Assembly: GCA_028817035.1 (NCBI GenBank)
Contig: JAPPQH010000003.1
Coordinates: forward strand, 1 to 38,663
DNA length: 38,663 nt
Reading direction: 5' to 3'
Origin: Candidatus Campbellbacteria bacterium
GTDB taxonomy: Bacteria > Patescibacteriota > Minisyncoccia > Phycocordibacterales > JABAAK01
The notes under the pieces were generated by a model. It was not told where the DNA came from. It did not search any database and saw nothing but the letters and a program-made list of their open reading frames with translations. How positions within the stretch are numbered: the stretch's first letter is position 1; each line of letters begins with the position of its first letter. The position numbers and the translations under genes are program-made. This document shows, one piece after another, positions 38,501 to 38,663 of the stretch.

Positions 38501-38662
38501 TCACAACTGGAAGGGCAACCTCACCTCCGCTCCAACGGTAACACCGCCTCCCTTGGCATTGACTCTATAGCCACCTATACCAAGGTTCACTTCGGTTTTG
38601 TTGTAGCCCACTCCAAATTCTGCAACAAGGCCTTCTCGCGTCTCCTTCCGCAAAGTAGCCTC
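38501..38662 (-). CDS. 3' end of a truncated gene, glycine-rich beta-type protein
   Basis: The window cuts this gene; only the last 53 codons and the stop are seen. The visible part alternates hydrophobic and polar residues with many glycines (LVAEFGVGYNKTEVNLGIGG, then GGGVTVGAEVRLPFQL), a beta-strand pattern like an autotransporter- or porin-like barrel end or a repeat-rich surface protein. Codon use is like the cassette genes (more GC at third positions). The U-tailed hairpin at 38432-38466 ends it. No family can be named. Confidence 0.6.
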   Translation of the reverse strand, partial: EATLRKETREGLVAEFGVGYNKTEVNLGIGGYRVNAKGGGVTVGAEVRLPFQL

Positions 38663-38663
38663 A

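Noticed and set aside
1-38663. Alternative genetic code with TGA as glycine (as in Gracilibacteria/Absconditabacteria)
   Set aside because: Several clear genes end at TGA (ruvA, thyA, array genes 1 and 3) at the expected family length, so TGA is a stop.

Overview
The window looks like a chromosomal segment of a Patescibacteria (Candidate Phyla Radiation) bacterium, probably of Parcubacteria type. The signs are AT-rich DNA, very heavy use of the ATA isoleucine codon in core genes, overlapping core genes that mostly lack Shine-Dalgarno (SD) sites, a PolA without a proofreading domain, a cysteine-free pilus ATPase, and small families common in that group (lamin-tail protein, DUF3750, NrtS, SmpB/tmRNA). 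TGA acts as a normal stop. The lineage is inferred from gene content and style, not from a marker tree.

Layout. 1-6.3 kb: housekeeping genes ruvB and a PilB/GspE ATPase (minus), then tsaE-polA-holA (plus). 6.3-8.9 kb: two SD-driven small genes, a winged-helix/ComF-type fusion behind an 84-bp tandem repeat, and a small hypothetical gene. 8.9-12.1 kb: a compact restriction-modification island with a controller protein, a fused endonuclease-methyltransferase and a specificity subunit, organised like BcgI (type IIB). 12.2-14.0 kb: an alpha/beta hydrolase between two copies of one terminator, then tmRNA and smpB. 14.1-17.6 kb: ftsH, a coiled-coil membrane protein, ung and tRNA-Ile(UAU). 17.6-20.6 kb: an accessory array of three 4-TM protein cassettes separated by REP-like hairpin repeats. 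20.6-28.2 kb: a duplicated-fold membrane protein, recG, tRNA-Ser with a duplicated 3' end, a GIY-YIG protein, nrtS, tRNA-Lys, and the operon ruvA-murE-like-lamin tail-DoxX. 28.3-32.3 kb: rpsT overlapping tRNA-Arg(GCG), then a MacAB-like export operon. 32.3-35.0 kb: a hypothetical gene, mazG, thyA and a DUF3750 gene. 35.0-36.1 kb: tRNA-Arg(UCU) followed by three tandem units, each ending in a copy of the tRNA 3' end. 36.1-38.66 kb: a coiled-coil protein, a lipoprotein, a Panacea antitoxin/RelE-like toxin pair, and the 3' end of a minus-strand gene.

How it fits together. Two gene styles are interleaved. Core genes sit in tight operons, are rich in ATA codons and usually lack SD sites. About ten small genes, mostly of unknown function plus thyA, are single-gene cassettes with a TTGACA-like/N16-18/TATAAT-like promoter, usually a short 5'-UTR hairpin, a strong GGAGG SD and usually a strong hairpin terminator. 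These include the tandem membrane-protein family.

The most unusual signals are tandem duplications of tRNA 3' ends behind tRNA-Arg and tRNA-Ser. Both carry the same roughly 50-bp nested hairpin core, and a dispersed repeat family whose hairpin stems change in a compensatory way lies nearby. This suggests a small, gene-poor element that repeatedly inserts at tRNA 3' ends and rebuilds them; no recombinase gene for it is visible here.
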